DNA of 64,000 nucleotides, from NCBI GenBank assembly GCA_030374765.1, contig JARGXX010000025.1, positions 124,001-188,000 of the forward strand, in the 5' to 3' direction. The position numbers were made by a program, and so were the translations under genes. Shown piece by piece: positions 52,007-62,880 of this stretch. How positions within the stretch are numbered: position 1 is the first letter of the stretch; every line of letters begins with the position of its first letter. This DNA is from Agarophyton chilense. Its lineage: Eukaryota; Rhodophyta; Florideophyceae; Gracilariales; Gracilariaceae. The notes under the pieces are model-generated. The model was not told the origin of the DNA. It did not search any database and saw nothing but the letters and a program-made list of their open reading frames with translations.

Positions 52007-52957
52007 ATGACGTGCTCTTTTGATAATATGTTGCCGCCTACCGAACGCATGCCGTACACCATCATCACACCGCAGTACTCGCCCAACACCACCGTGGCCA
52101 TTTCGTTGCGCCACTTTGAAAAGCAATCCAAACACCAAGCCGAGCAGGAGTACGACGACGAACATGGCACACTCCCCGACACCAGTGTGGACGAAGATCT
52201 CTCCGTCGATCTTCACGAGCGCACCATCCAGAAGAAGAAACGCAAGGTTCGCTCCGCCATCGTCTCTCGTCGAAAAAACGCCATTTATGAGAAGAAACTC
52301 GAAGAAGAACTGCACCATCGTGACAATGTCAACGCCGACCTACGCTCTAAACTCGCCCTCTTTCGGGACGTTCTGGATAACATTGGCGAAAAAATCTCCG
52401 CTCTCGAGCGCAGTGCACATAGAAAACAGGCGCATGCCGCCCCGTTCGCGTCCTCTTCTGCTTCGCAACTTGCGCCGCACGTGCTGCGTCGTGCGCGTCC
52501 AAACATCAATTCTTTCAACAACGCCATGTTTGACGCGCAGCAACACTTGTTTGCACAGCAACAGCAACAGTTGCAGCAACAGTTGCAACAACAACAACAG
52601 CAGCAGCAGCAACAACAACAACAACAAAATATGTTTTTTCTTCAAAACGAGGACCGACTAGTGGAGGACGTGCTCAATGGCGGTTCGACGCTTGTGTCGC
52701 CGCCGCCGCCCGCGCCTTTGGTGCCGAAGAACGTGTCGTCGGGTTTTCAGGATCTAGATTTTTCTAGCGAGTGCTCGGACCGTCAAATATCTCCGGCCAT
52801 CCCTCCGCCCGCCGCCTCCGTCGCCCCGTCTCAGCGCTGTGTGGGTGCCTCATTCTCCGACATGCCCAACCTCACCGCCGACGACGCCTTTTCAGCGTTT
52901 GAGGCGCGTGCCGCGCGCGGCGCACAATCTCTTCTACCGCCGCCTTTCATTGTATAG
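52007..52957 (+). CDS. bZIP-like protein 3 with poly-Gln tract
   Basis: 316 residues. An acidic stretch (residues 45-70) precedes a basic region and coil at 72-130: KKKRKVRSAIVSRRKNAIYEKKLEEEL, then heptads through LRSKLALFRDVLDNI. The bZIP core RSAIVSRRK is clear, but the normally invariant Asn eight residues before the Arg is Lys. Residues 184-207 are almost all Gln (coded by CAG/CAA), a feature of activation domains. The C-terminus is Pro/Ser-rich and ends LLPPPFIV. Similar in plan to bZIP 1 and 2, on the opposite strand. Nuclear localisation is likely from KKKRKVR. Confidence 0.78.
   Translation: MTCSFDNMLPPTERMPYTIITPQYSPNTTVAISLRHFEKQSKHQAEQEYDDEHGTLPDTSVDEDLSVDLHERTIQKKKRKVRSAIVSRRKNAIYEKKLEEELHHRDNVNADLRSKLALFRDVLDNIGEKISALERSAHRKQAHAAPFASSSASQLAPHVLRRARPNINSFNNAMFDAQQHLFAQQQQQLQQQLQQQQQQQQQQQQQQNMFFLQNEDRLVEDVLNGGSTLVSPPPPAPLVPKNVSSGFQDLDFSSECSDRQISPAIPPPAASVAPSQRCVGASFSDMPNLTADDAFSAFEARAARGAQSLLPPPFIV
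52555..52627 (+). repeat. CAG/CAA microsatellite coding poly-Gln
   Basis: Mixed CAG and CAA codons with two TTG interruptions, inside bZIP 3. Codon mixing suggests selection on the protein, not simple slippage. Confidence 0.9.
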
Positions 52958-54617
52958 CGTCGGCACAACGCATCTTCCTTCCCCCCACCCCTCCCCTCCC
53001 CTCCCCCAGTCGCCCTGTTTTTGTAAATACATATATACACTCTTTACTGCCCTTATTGCGTTTTCCTCCTAGTGTACCCGCGTTTCCCCTAAACCGCTAA
53101 AAAAAGAGAAGGGGATGAGGGGGCAGATACACCACGCGCGGCGGTACGCTACCTGTGTCTGTCAACCGGCGTCGTTTGCACTGTCAACTGCGGCGCGCTG
53201 TCAACCGCCGGCTGTACAGAGCCGTGGCGCCTGCCAATATGGCGGTGTCGCCGGTGCGGCGCGCCGCGTGCAAAGCCACGGGCGCAGTGTCACCGTGGCA
53301 CTTGGCCGCGCACCCGTGTGCCCATAATTGCCACCGTGCCCATAATTGCCACCGTGCCCATAACTGCCACCGTGCACATAACTGCCACCGTGCACAATTC
53401 TGGCAGCCCCCATGCCACATTATTGCCACAGTTGACACGTCCTCGTCGTGGCCACCGTGCACACCAAAGCTGCGTTGGCAGTCGTGTCAGCCCTGCACAA
53501 AAAACGCTACTCCACGAATACTGTCCGACTTGCATAAAATTTGGAATACTGTGTACATATTACTGCAACAGTGGTGTAGACTCTACACTGTGGAGGTGTC
53601 GGGAAAGCACGGTAAAACTTTTCATTTCTTTTTTGACATGTTGATAGCCGAAATATGGAACGACGACGATCTGTTTCTACAAATTAGTCAACATGCCTAT
53701 ATGCGCCTGTTTCAGCTTGAATGGTTGACAACTCGAAAACCTACCGCAATAGCCATCTCTAGAAATGCCATGTCCGACCAAATTCCCGAATCGTTTCCAC
53801 CCCCTCAAAGCGAACGAAACGATTTTTTGGACCATCCTCTTTCGGCGCGACCGCTCCATAACCCCCAGTTCTTATATTGCACATACCTACTAGCCTAGGG
53901 ATGGCTCACTTAAAATCCCTTCCATCTGGGAACATTCCCAGAACAGGAGCATCTGTTGGCTATATTTTCTGTCGCCATTTCCATGTTTCTCAAAACATGC
54001 GCCTCGCCCCAGCTACAGCGCACTGATTTGGCGAAGTCAAATCAGCCCCATTCCTCACCGAGAAACGAACAGTAGCACAAAAGAAGCGTATGCAGCTGCT
54101 GTTCGGAGCATTTTTTTTCTCGCTCAGACGTCTCAATGTTTTTGCACTCCAACATGTAGCATACCCGGAATTTTTGAGCTTGCAGAACGCTTTGTGATAA
54201 TCTCGGAAACGGAGACAAGCGAGTCTGTACTAACAATTCTACTGGACGTAATATCATCGGCAGGGAAGACAAACTATTTGTTGTCTGGAGAATCTCCATC
54301 CAGGAAACGAAGAAAAACGACCCATGAGGAAGCCTACTGCCAAACGCGGTACCTTGGAACTGTATAAGAGATCATTGTTTATGTCCCGCGGTGTTTTCAG
54401 CGGTACTTCAGATACACCTTCGCACGGCGAATCGTTTGGGTAAAGTGGTATCCAACCCTGAACGTTTCCACGTTGCAAATGGATCTTCGAAAGCCAGCCG
54501 TAAGAGCATTCCCACGTGTTTGAGCAAATAAGAAAATAAACGAGCCAGCTGGGATCCGGTTATTGGCTAGGAGCAAAATTCACGATTTGCTCAGTTGCTC
54601 ATTTTTCAATTCCTCTT
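52958..54617. other. Intergenic with one doubtful ORF
   Basis: Contains the bZIP 3 3' end (poly-C stretch near 52980), the 18-bp repeats, and a forward frame open from an ATG at 53239 to 53898 that reads through them. The distal part of that frame looks protein-like (FDMLIAEIWNDDDLFLQISQ) but no family is known to me. Minus frames at 54042-54478 are unassigned and may be transposon debris. Confidence 0.35.
53321..53392. repeat. 18-bp tandem repeat, four copies
   Basis: Units CCCATAATTGCCACCGTG at 53321 and 53339, with one- or two-base variants at 53357 and 53375, then a broken fifth. Related GCCACCGTG half-units continue to about 53460. Confidence 0.92.
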
Positions 54618-54829
54618 ATGGGAAGCAGTCGTACGCAGAGCGAGAGGGCTGTCGGTCTAAATGTCTAGCATGCGCTTGTAACCCGCGGTGGGAAAGAGGA
54701 AGATGGAACGGACACAAGGGGTCCCCCCCTTCTTCTCTATCCCCACTGGCTCGAGGTGGAGCAAGGGTGAGGTTTAGTTTGCAGCGTCGGAGGCATTGTG
54801 CCAAATGGCAATCGTGTATGGCACACCCC
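54618..54829. repeat. 212-bp dispersed repeat, copy 1
   Basis: Begins ATGGGAAGCAGTC and ends near TATGGCACACCCCC. It matches 62089-62300 in the same orientation at roughly 80 percent by eye, including TTGTAACCCGCGGTGGGAA. The two copies bracket the copia element. They may be its much-shortened terminal repeats, or an unrelated short interspersed repeat. Confidence 0.75.
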
Positions 54830-55399
54830 CGGCCTTGGTGCGATACAATAAAAGTGGATTAGTTTGAGTGCCGTCATATGCTCAACAACTCGCTTTGTGA
54901 CCCTAGTAGCGATATTTTCGCGCATTTTCCTCGCAGACCAGTTATCTCAACAAATCTTTACTGCGTGCCCTTACAGATTGGCGAGTTATCCTTTTCTACC
55001 TTTAGAGAACCGCTCACGCACCAGAACGCCAAATTTGCGACGTCACTACTTCCATCTATAATCGTGAAACCTTGATGCAGAACTCGATGTTTCATCTCTC
55101 TCAGCGCGGCGTGAGAAAAATCTACGCAATTAAATTAGAAGGCAGTAACAACTTTAAGCGATTAAGCAAAAAAAAACCATTATTTTTCTCGGGCGCACGA
55201 TAATTCATTTCATCCGGATGTTTCGTGGTAATCAGTTTGCAGAGGTTTGAAGCTGTTATGATTGGCATCTACAGAGGAGGCTCTGGATGACGACGAAGAT
55301 TCCAATACAAGAATTGAGTACAAAGGTTGGATGATCAATAAGGTATAGTTGTAGAAAAAAGATCGTGGTGATATTTAGCACCACTTATATGCTCTGGAG

Positions 55400-56305
55400 C
55401 ATGGCACTAACGTATTGTGCCGCAAAGATATGCAAACTTCCCGATTCTAGTACATTCAGGCAGTTGAAGGTGGTGCGACCAGAAGTTGGATGATGTATGA
55501 TGACGAAGGAGCGAAAAGATTCTTTCATTGAGGAGACAAGGACCGGTTTGAAGCAATGAAGAGCATTTTGGCTACTTGCAGCACAAAGACAGGTCAAAGG
55601 CTAATCTTGCACCAACTCGAAGCGCGAACGCCATCGTCTGGCGTCTGAATTTTCCATCTTCGTCATACTTCTGTGCAATTTCGCTACGAGATGTTTCTGT
55701 GCCTTGACGCTTCTTTAAGTAATGCATTAGCTATCACCATTGGGTCGGAGAAGGCTGCTGAGTGTAAGGCGTATCTAGTTGATCACGTCAGGAAGAACGC
55801 AGACGATAATGAGATTTTCTTGAACGCCGTTGCAGGTCTTTGGTTTGGTCATATTATGGAGCTTTAGTATTGGAACCGGAAAGCGCGGAGGGAGGTCCGA
55901 GGAAAGTTACGGGACCTCAAGGATACGCATAGGTTTGTTCGGGAAAAGGTTCCTGTTATTAGCCTCCAGTACCTTCACGATGGGACCGGACACCCAGAAG
56001 AAAACTTCGAATTGGATAACTTCCGCGATAGCGGAAAGGTCTTCGTTTCCAGTCTTCAGGCGATTGACTGATACCTGCATGCGATTTGCATAGATGGGGA
56101 GCGCAACATGATTATTGATCCAGTGGAGAGGTATCGAATGCATCTCACGGAGGTTACTCAGGAGTCCTGTGTTGGATCAGAACGTTCTTTCAGTCACATT
56201 GCGAACTGTTGCGTAGTGCACTGGCTCCCAGAGAGGAAGTATGGGAAACACGCTCGTCGCGGGAAGAAACGTCGTCACCAAGAAGGTTCTTCAACCAGGG
56301 TTTGA
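55400..56305 (+). pseudogene. Decayed ORF antisense to the copia element
   Basis: One forward frame (positions 2 mod 3) reads protein-like sequence over about 300 codons with a few stops (near 55450, 55528, 55649, 55865 and 56070) and no frameshift: WMMYDDEGAKRFF, FEAMKSILATCS, ECKAYLVDHVRKNADDNEIF, then LIIDPVERYRMHLTE-like sequence. I do not recognise the family. It lies between the copia RNase H and the left 212-bp repeat, on the other strand, the same relative place as the antisense ORF in the gypsy elements. Confidence 0.45.
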
Positions 56306-56325
56306 AATCTTTGGCATATTTGATC

Positions 56326-58219
56326 CTAAGCCTTAAGGTTCCATGTCCCTAGATGGTGGCCCATGGTAGATATGATACCTTTGCTGAGTATGCCTTGAAC
56401 CATAGCTTGGTTCAATTGAGTAAAAGAATGATGATTGGCCTTTGTCAACGCGTCGGCTAAGTTCAGACTTCCTGATATCCAACGCATGGAGGATATTGAA
56501 GTGCACGCCCTCTGAAGGGGGTTTTCTTGGACTTTGTATTTTTCCGGGACATCCGGCACTTGCTCATTATATGAGTACAGTCTATGACCGTTCACCGGAA
56601 TGCCGGAATGTCTACACGTGTGGGACGGTTGGCAGGTGTAGCTATGACCACAGTAGGTGGGTGGATAGGAACTCCCTATCTATTTATTTATTTAGTTATT
56701 ACACTAGGGGAGCTACAGTACTTAGTGCGACGGCAGTGGCCGCCGCACCAGTAAACTCCCCCATCAAGGGTCCCGATCTCAATCTTCCCCAAGGTTGCCG
56801 ATCTGGGTTTGGCTCTGGTCTCTACCGCCTATGCGGGCTAATCACCTCTCACGAGGAGTAGCGCGTAGCACTCGGGTTGACCATCCCCCTTGCCCGCCTA
56901 AAGAGACCCATCGCTGGGAGTGTTTTTCCAACTGTTGTTGTGTTTCGCCTTTTTAGGGGTTGGTCTCCGGCTGTGCCGTATCATACAGAGCCACTCGCGT
57001 GACTCGGTGCCATCGCCCCTCGTCCCCCTCCTTCTCCCTTTTTCCCTTTTTCCTTTTCCTCGTTCCCCGATTACGGGTAGCATCCCGCTATCCGCGGCTG
57101 TACCGACACGTCGGATCACGGCCACCGTGTGGACCTTTTCCTCAATCCGAGGCACACGGACAAGAGGAGCCCTTCTTCACCTCCCTGCGCAAGTCGCGAC
57201 GGGTGACCCCGGCCTTACAACCCGGCTAAGTCGTGTCACCTCTGGGAGGGCTCTTTTCTGCTCAGCTACCTCCGTGGAGGAAGATCCCGAGCGTCTTCGT
57301 GGTGTTTTCCCGCACGCGGGCATTGCACTACAGATATGTCTCCAACTTCTAACGAGTAACGGAGGCGGGACACAGTGGGGCGCAATCGGTATTTTCGGCA
57401 TTCTTGAAGGGTAGTTATCGTTGAGTACAAACCATATGAGTCGATGTGAAGGGCGAATGAACCGAAACCCGAAGCAAGAACTTCAATACATTCCCGAAGT
57501 AGTATGGATCTGTCTGCGGATTCTTCTGCCGCAAGAATTTCGGATCTAAAGGATATGCGTTCTTGCTTGGCGCTTTTCCCATCGAGGATATGATACGAAA
57601 CCTTCTCAGCTTGGAAGAAGGTGATGCCACTGATGTAGCCAGTTTGACCGTAGGATGATTTTTCAGTGCTGTCGTCAAAGAACGTCACTATGTGGCAAGC
57701 GTTCATGTTATCCGATACCATCGGGGATCTTGGAGCCATGTACTTCACGACCGGACGGAGCTTAAGGACGAAATTGAGGATCTGTTTTGCCTGAAAAGGA
57801 TGCCTAACGCGCATCTCTGGGACCAGCTGCTGCATGAAGCTAGCAGCGTACGAGGCTTGAGACAGCACACCATGGCCAAGGTATTTGAGTTTTCCAGCAA
57901 GAGACTGGATTTGTCGGACTTCTTGTTGGATCCATAGATCCTTGGACTGCTTCCTCCTATCCGTCGAGATCGAAATGGGGGCGAGCTTTTCTATAAACTC
58001 TGGCATGGAGATCTCGATCGAGAAGTCTTCATATTGGCGAATCCAAAGGCGGTTGAAGGTAATCTCGTTCTTGAAGAGTGCTCTTCCAACCTTGAAGAGA
58101 GCTGAGAGAGCCTTGGAGAATGTGTTCATTTCACTCTTTGATCCGGAAAGGAGAAAAACGTCCGCCAATTTGGCCAAGAGTAGAGATATACGTCCAAGCT
58201 TGTCGGACATTATGAACAT
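56326..58219 (-). pseudogene. copia RT C-terminus and RNase H, split by solo LTR
   Basis: It continues the RT frame after one stop at 58220. The expected V-DD box is changed (LLAKLADVFLLSG), so polymerase activity is lost. RNase H follows: LHIDSYGLYSTITTL, YRLRPTVSRLR, SLEVGDIS at 57340, then the insertion, then SMRWISGSLNLADALTK from 56491 down. Removing the solo LTR and one copy of its 5-bp duplication rejoins these in frame. Confidence 0.82.
56497..57332 (-). mobile_element. Solo LTR, 836 bp, inserted in copia RNase H
   Basis: On the plus strand it runs TGAAGTGCACGCCC to GGGCATTGCACTACA and is flanked by GATAT at 56492-56496 and 57333-57337. Its ends form an inverted pair. Read on the minus strand it starts TGTAGTGCAATGCCC and carries GAAGACGCTCGGGATCTTCC, matching the solo LTR at 5757-6619. 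Plus-strand frames over 56900-57414 are shadows. Confidence 0.9.
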
Positions 58220-59476
58220 CTATGGCATACCAAGGACAGTACGGAATCCATAGTCGCACAGCCATTGCTCGATGCACAGCTGCCAGAGACGACCGGACTC
58301 TACGAGGCCATACGCAGGCTTAAGTAGCTTCCATACTTTGTCTATGAACTGTATCCATCCCTTTGGAGTCCGCATGTATATATCTCGTTTGAGGGCACTT
58401 GACTGTAAATGCGCTCTAGATATGTCAATGATTCCAAAGGTGAGTTGTAGAAAAGTTGCAAGGGAAAGCAGAAGTCTGGTACAGGTGAATTGAGCCGTAG
58501 AGGAGTCAGATCGAATGTTCTCCATTCGGGAATCCCTGTTCCTACGGGGTACCAGACGGCACTTGAGCTTGAGCTTACCACTCTCTCCATCAAACTTCGT
58601 CACCAAGAAGTGATGGGAGGAGATATTATTTGCATTTCGCAGGAGTCCTTTGATGGAGATCGGCTTGTATGCTTCAGCTTTAGAGTAGTTTCTCTTCTCT
58701 GCTTCGATGGCCTTGTCGATTATCCATCGCGGGGCGAACTGACGCTTAGCTTTTGTGGCTGGCTGGTCTCCAATGACCTTCTTGATCTGCTCTAGAATCC
58801 TCTTCTCCGAAGACAATAAATTTTCGCCTGTGGTAAGGAACCTAAACGAGGTGTCACCAACATCTCTGCAGAGTTGAGGGTTCCCGACATCCATTGAGGG
58901 TGCGTTCACAGCCATTTTGCTTTCCTTTGACGCAAAGAAGGATGAAGAGAACGGATTTATAGACCACAAGTTTGGTTCGTCCGATTTGTTTGGGTCGAAA
59001 CTCAAATGGTCTTGTATGTTTTGTACAGGAAAGTCTGTGACTTCTTCATCTAAGAGAGGCGGAAGAGAAGAACAATCGGCATCATTCCTTTCTTCAGGGA
59101 CTGGGATCGGTACATCTTGAGCGTTAGTGTCCGGGAAGGACGAGCATCCAAGCTCCTGTTTGTCCAGATCTTGTAGAAGGGATAAACGCGGAACTAACCT
59201 TATGTCCTCGTAGGCCATCTGATGATTCGGTCCCTGGAGATTTTTGCTCGGAGAGATCGACACTATATGGTCAATAGTAGTGACCACAACGCATTGTACC
59301 AGGCACCATGTTTTGCAACTCTCTTGAAGACATATACCGAAGTGGTTGGTGCCAGAAGGTGTTGTGATAAAGGATATGATAGCTTGGTACGAAGTAAGGT
59401 GTGTACGGCACGCCTCGAATCTTGTTCGTGGTAAGAAGCAAAGAGCTTCTCTGGTAGCATCTGCTTGGGTAACCAA
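58220..59476 (-). pseudogene. copia reverse transcriptase, N-terminal part
   Basis: 418 codons. The first 220 residues are a spacer between integrase and RT, rich in Asp, Pro and Ser. RT proper starts near RWIIDKAIEAEKRN, with SKRDIYMRTPKGW-type and VWKLLKPAYGLVESGRLW blocks characteristic of copia. The frame ends in a stop at 58220-58222 and continues in the same register. The integrase overlaps its start in another frame. Confidence 0.82.
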
Positions 59477-59898
59477 GAAACAGAAAGAGTGTAGCCGTAA
59501 ACAAGCTCAAAGCTGCTGAATAACTTGATACCATACAGCACCTTCTTCATGAATATGGCTTTTGAGAAAATCTCAAAGTCCGTGCGATACACCTGACGAG
59601 TTTCCCTCAGATGGGGTTCGTCGAGAAGGAGCGTTTGGACAAATGTACAAATGGTCTCGTTGCTCGATTCGGCACTTCCAATTTTGTTGTGGCGTCGAGC
59701 AGGGCGCCGTTCGAGTGATATCCGATTCTCGGCATACAATCGCTGAATGGAGTCGTGATTGAACTCTGGGTCTCCTGATAACTTTGGGGGAGGTCCAAAG
59801 ACATCAAACCAATGAACGACAATCATGCGAGCGGTAGCAGTCATATACCTTGAATTAACCAATACAGTGAGGGAGAGAACGGTGGATACATCCTTCAT
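59263..59898 (-). pseudogene. copia integrase fragment
   Basis: Contains the second catalytic Asp (KLSGDPEF) and the Glu (KIGSAESSN) with the ARRHNK segment between; the first Asp and the zinc-binding region are not seen upstream. The last 70 codons run out of frame over the RT spacer. A frameshift near 59300-59450 separates it from RT. Confidence 0.7.
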
Positions 59899-60090
59899 AT
59901 TCAGAATGGGGAGGTTTCCAAACTCGCAAATGAACAGGAAATCGACTTGAAGGTGCTAATTGAACTCATTACATATCCTCTTGAGTGATGTCTCTCGAGA
60001 ATTTAATGGGCGGCCAAACCTTTTGCCTGAAGTGCAAGAATTGTAGGTCTGTTCGAGCTCACCAGCAAGTGATCGATTTAGTATCCCGCC

Positions 60091-60507
60091 TCAACTGCAA
60101 AGCTTTTTCATGTCCTTTGTGGAGAGATGGAAGTGAAAGTGAAGCTTTGTGGCGAAGCGGTGGGAATGGGTCTGATTCATGCCGTCCTTGCCAGATAGTT
60201 TGGCGATCGGATGAGGATTCTTAGAGAAGAAGGAAGAATGAGAAGAGAAGAAGGATTTGAACGACGTTTTTATCGAGGAAACGACGAATAAGTATGTTCG
60301 GCGGTCATTTTCTTCTCCTAGGACGTACGTTGACAGAACTGTGTCATCCCGAGAGATTACGACCGAAAAGGGCACCACGAGCGTGTTGTCCGAACCCATG
60401 CGGTCCGAACGTGACACTATATCGTTCCTCAGTGGCAGAAGACCGTCGCCTTCCGTAATGTAGACCTTAATGTCTGCTTCCACATCGTTGAGTCCTTTGA
60501 TCTTCAA
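60091..60507 (-). pseudogene. Probable copia protease region
   Basis: 138 codons between gag and integrase with GLNDVEADIKVYITEGDGLLP, resembling the C-terminal half of a retropepsin. The active-site DTG is not visible. The call rests mainly on position. Confidence 0.45.
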
Positions 60508-60857
60508 CCTCTAAGTTCCAAATACCAGTTTTGGAGTTGAACATTCTGGACCAAAACCGTGATAAAATGGGTCACAGGCTAGGTCTTAAACGTGAAATTG
60601 GATGCCAATTGCGATTGACAGTGCAGCGGCAGACTCGATGTCTCCAACACTACAGAGACAACCAATGTCAATGATGTTGTTAGCATCTCTCGTTCCACTA
60701 ACCACATCAGAAGGCGCCCCAACCCACGACTTTAGGCATGATTGCGCTTCGATGGGGCGGCGCCTGGTGTAAAATCTGCGTTAGATCCGCGGTTTCGTTC
60801 TCTGGAGGCCTATTTCCTGGGATGTCTTCCTCCTCGACGAGGAACTATGGACCTAGC

Positions 60858-62084
60858 CTATGAATAGTTGCGTTGGCGTTCGAGCTTCCTCTTCATTGTC
60901 AGGAATGAGGGATTTGGGCAAAAGTCATTGCTAGCCCTGTGCTCGGTATCACCACAATCGAAACAGAAAGACGACTTTCCACTTTTCCCCGCCTTCATAT
61001 CGGTGCGTTTCCTCTTCGCATTGCCCAGTTTGAAAGAGACGGTTGATGCATTTCCCTCCTTCCCATATCCCAAGCGAGTTAGTACGCTCTGTTTGGATTG
61101 AGAAATTTCATAAAAGGCAGTTTGGACTTCCTCAGTCACGATGTTTTCAAGGTCCTCCCTTGTGTGGTGATCAGCAGAGCTCGAAGGGGTAAAAGAGAGA
61201 TTCCGTATGACTGTAACGGCGTCATCCTGGTCTAGACGGCATCTGCGGGAAGGTTGAAGGACCTTTTTGATAGAAGGACTTGGGCTGGTCTTTGAGCGAT
61301 TGTCTGTAAGATGTCCCTCGAACTCAACGACCGCTTCATTGATCTTTCTCTCTGTTGCCGAGAGCTTTGCCTTTGTCATATTGAGATTATCGCGCCTCTA
61401 AATCTTAAGGAGAGGCTTCGATAGCTTTATACGGAGGTTGTTTACGGACTCCTGAAACTTCACAAGATTAATGTGGTGCTGGGTATTCCTACTGTAACTC
61501 CCACCTCTCATGCGAGCTTCGGCGACAGAGATGAGTTTTAGTTTGGCATTGGTCAACGTCTCCTCACTCAAAGATGCACTGTTGAATAGCGTTATGTCCA
61601 GAACTTCTCCTATTTGAGACGGAGATGAGAGTCCACCATGCGTGAGATGATCGGCTTCTAAGCCGTGGAAACGTGATACGAAGCTAGCCAGAGGCTCATC
61701 CTTGCGTCGACGGCAGTTTTTAACACGTTTTAAGGAAGAATTAAAACGAGAAACAACAGATATTGGAGGGTAGACTGCGACAAGCTCAACGATTTAGCAT
61801 ACCGCTTTCACTTGGTCTTCCTGCTTGTAATCAACAATTCCTTTTTCCTGGGCTTCGTCGACCACGGATTTATGAGCACTAGGTAAAGCTCTTTCATAAA
61901 GCTGTAGACCTAGAGTTAAAAAGATTGTTCGGTAACGACGATCGGTGCTTTTCTTGGCAGCCGTAGAAGTAGTATCTACCCATCGACAAACGTTGCGGCG
62001 CCATTCTTGTAGATCCTTGGTAGGATCAAACTTTGGTGAATCTGTCGGATTGAAGGACATAACAGCTCCTGACGCTGGGCTCAT
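60858..62084 (-). pseudogene. copia gag with zinc knuckle
   Basis: The N-terminal part starts at an ATG at 62084 (MSPASGAVMSF, then KFDPTKDLQEWRRNVCRWVD) and is open to 61794. The C-terminal part (61379-60858) has a CCHC-type knuckle (CFDCGDTEHRASNDFC) after a basic linker. Stops and shifts lie between. The ATG is only five bases from the end of the 212-bp repeat, leaving no room for a primer site. Confidence 0.72.
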
Positions 62085-62088
62085 AACA

Positions 62089-62300
62089 ATGGGAAGCAGT
62101 CCTACGCAGAGAGAGAGGGCTTTCGGTCTAATGTCTAGCTTGCGCTTGTAACCCGCGGTGGGAACGTGGAAGACAGAACGGGCACAAGATTTCCCCCCTT
62201 TCTCCTCTGTCCCCAGTGTCTCGAGGTGAAGCAAGGGCGAGGTCTAATAGGCAGCGCCGGCGACATTGTGCCAGGTGGCAATCTTGTACTGCACACCTCC
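62089..62300. repeat. 212-bp dispersed repeat, copy 2
   Basis: Partner of 54618-54829, same orientation. It lies between copia gag and the Harbinger fragment. Flanks give no clear target duplication. Confidence 0.75.
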
Positions 62301-62401
62301 TCCGGTCGCACGGATCATGAACAGCTCCCCTCAGATTTTCTGATACGTAGCTCTTCCACTGTGCCTCATATTCCTCAGTTCTGCGCCGAAATCGATTTTC
62401 C

Positions 62402-62880
62402 ATGCAGCACATTATATTGGAGGAATTATATTCGGAGAGCATTGTCGACACCATCCAAGACATCTTGGACTCGGATTTGGATGATAAACCAGTGACCAAG
62501 GGAGAATCTAGACCAGAAAGATCAGGTGACATAGATTGTAAGCGGGAAGAAGGGGTGGTTCAACTTCCCAATGACTATTTTTCTCCTCCTCCAATCTACG
62601 CATCTCATATTCTCAAACGCCGATTTTGTCTCACCCGTGATTGTTTCGACCGCATTTATCAGGAGCTACAAACCAACCCTTTTTTCATCCAAACCAATGA
62701 CTGTACCGGACAAACAGGTCTTTCGGGATATGAAAAAGCTACAGCTGCCATTTGAATTGTAGGATACGGATGTGCTTTGGATAAGAGCTGCACAAATGCC
62801 ATGTTCCAATCAGTGGTTCAAATGCCCACAACTTGGGTGGAGATTGCCCAAGCTTTTCTTTTTTTGGCGTGAGAGTTTGT
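62402..62880 (+). pseudogene. PIF/Harbinger transposase N-terminal fragment
   Basis: The frame starts at an ATG at 62402. PPIYASHILKRRFCLTRDCF, then PFFIQTNDCTGQTGLSGYEK and ATAAI match the helix-turn-helix-like start of Harbinger transposases. A stop follows (62754-62756), with similarity continuing weakly (IVGYGCALDK) to about 62880. The catalytic domain is missing. It is complementary in coverage to the 40.4-kb copy, which lacks this N-terminus. Confidence 0.72.

Larger units (their letters stand above)
56326..62084 (-). mobile_element. Degenerate Ty1/copia retrotransposon
   Basis: Minus-strand order gag (62084-60858), protease (60507-60091), integrase (59898-59263), reverse transcriptase (59476-57440), RNase H (to 56326). 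Integrase before RT defines Ty1/copia. Stops and frameshifts occur in most genes and the RT active site is altered. A later solo LTR (56497-57332) sits in RNase H. Flanking 212-bp direct repeats at 54618 and 62089 are the only candidate ends. Confidence 0.85.

Noticed and set aside
53155-53898. 247-codon forward ORF with His/Cys repeats (HNCHRA)
   Set aside because: The zinc-finger-like look comes from the 18-bp tandem repeat; first codon is GTG and no known finger spacing is met. Left as doubtful.
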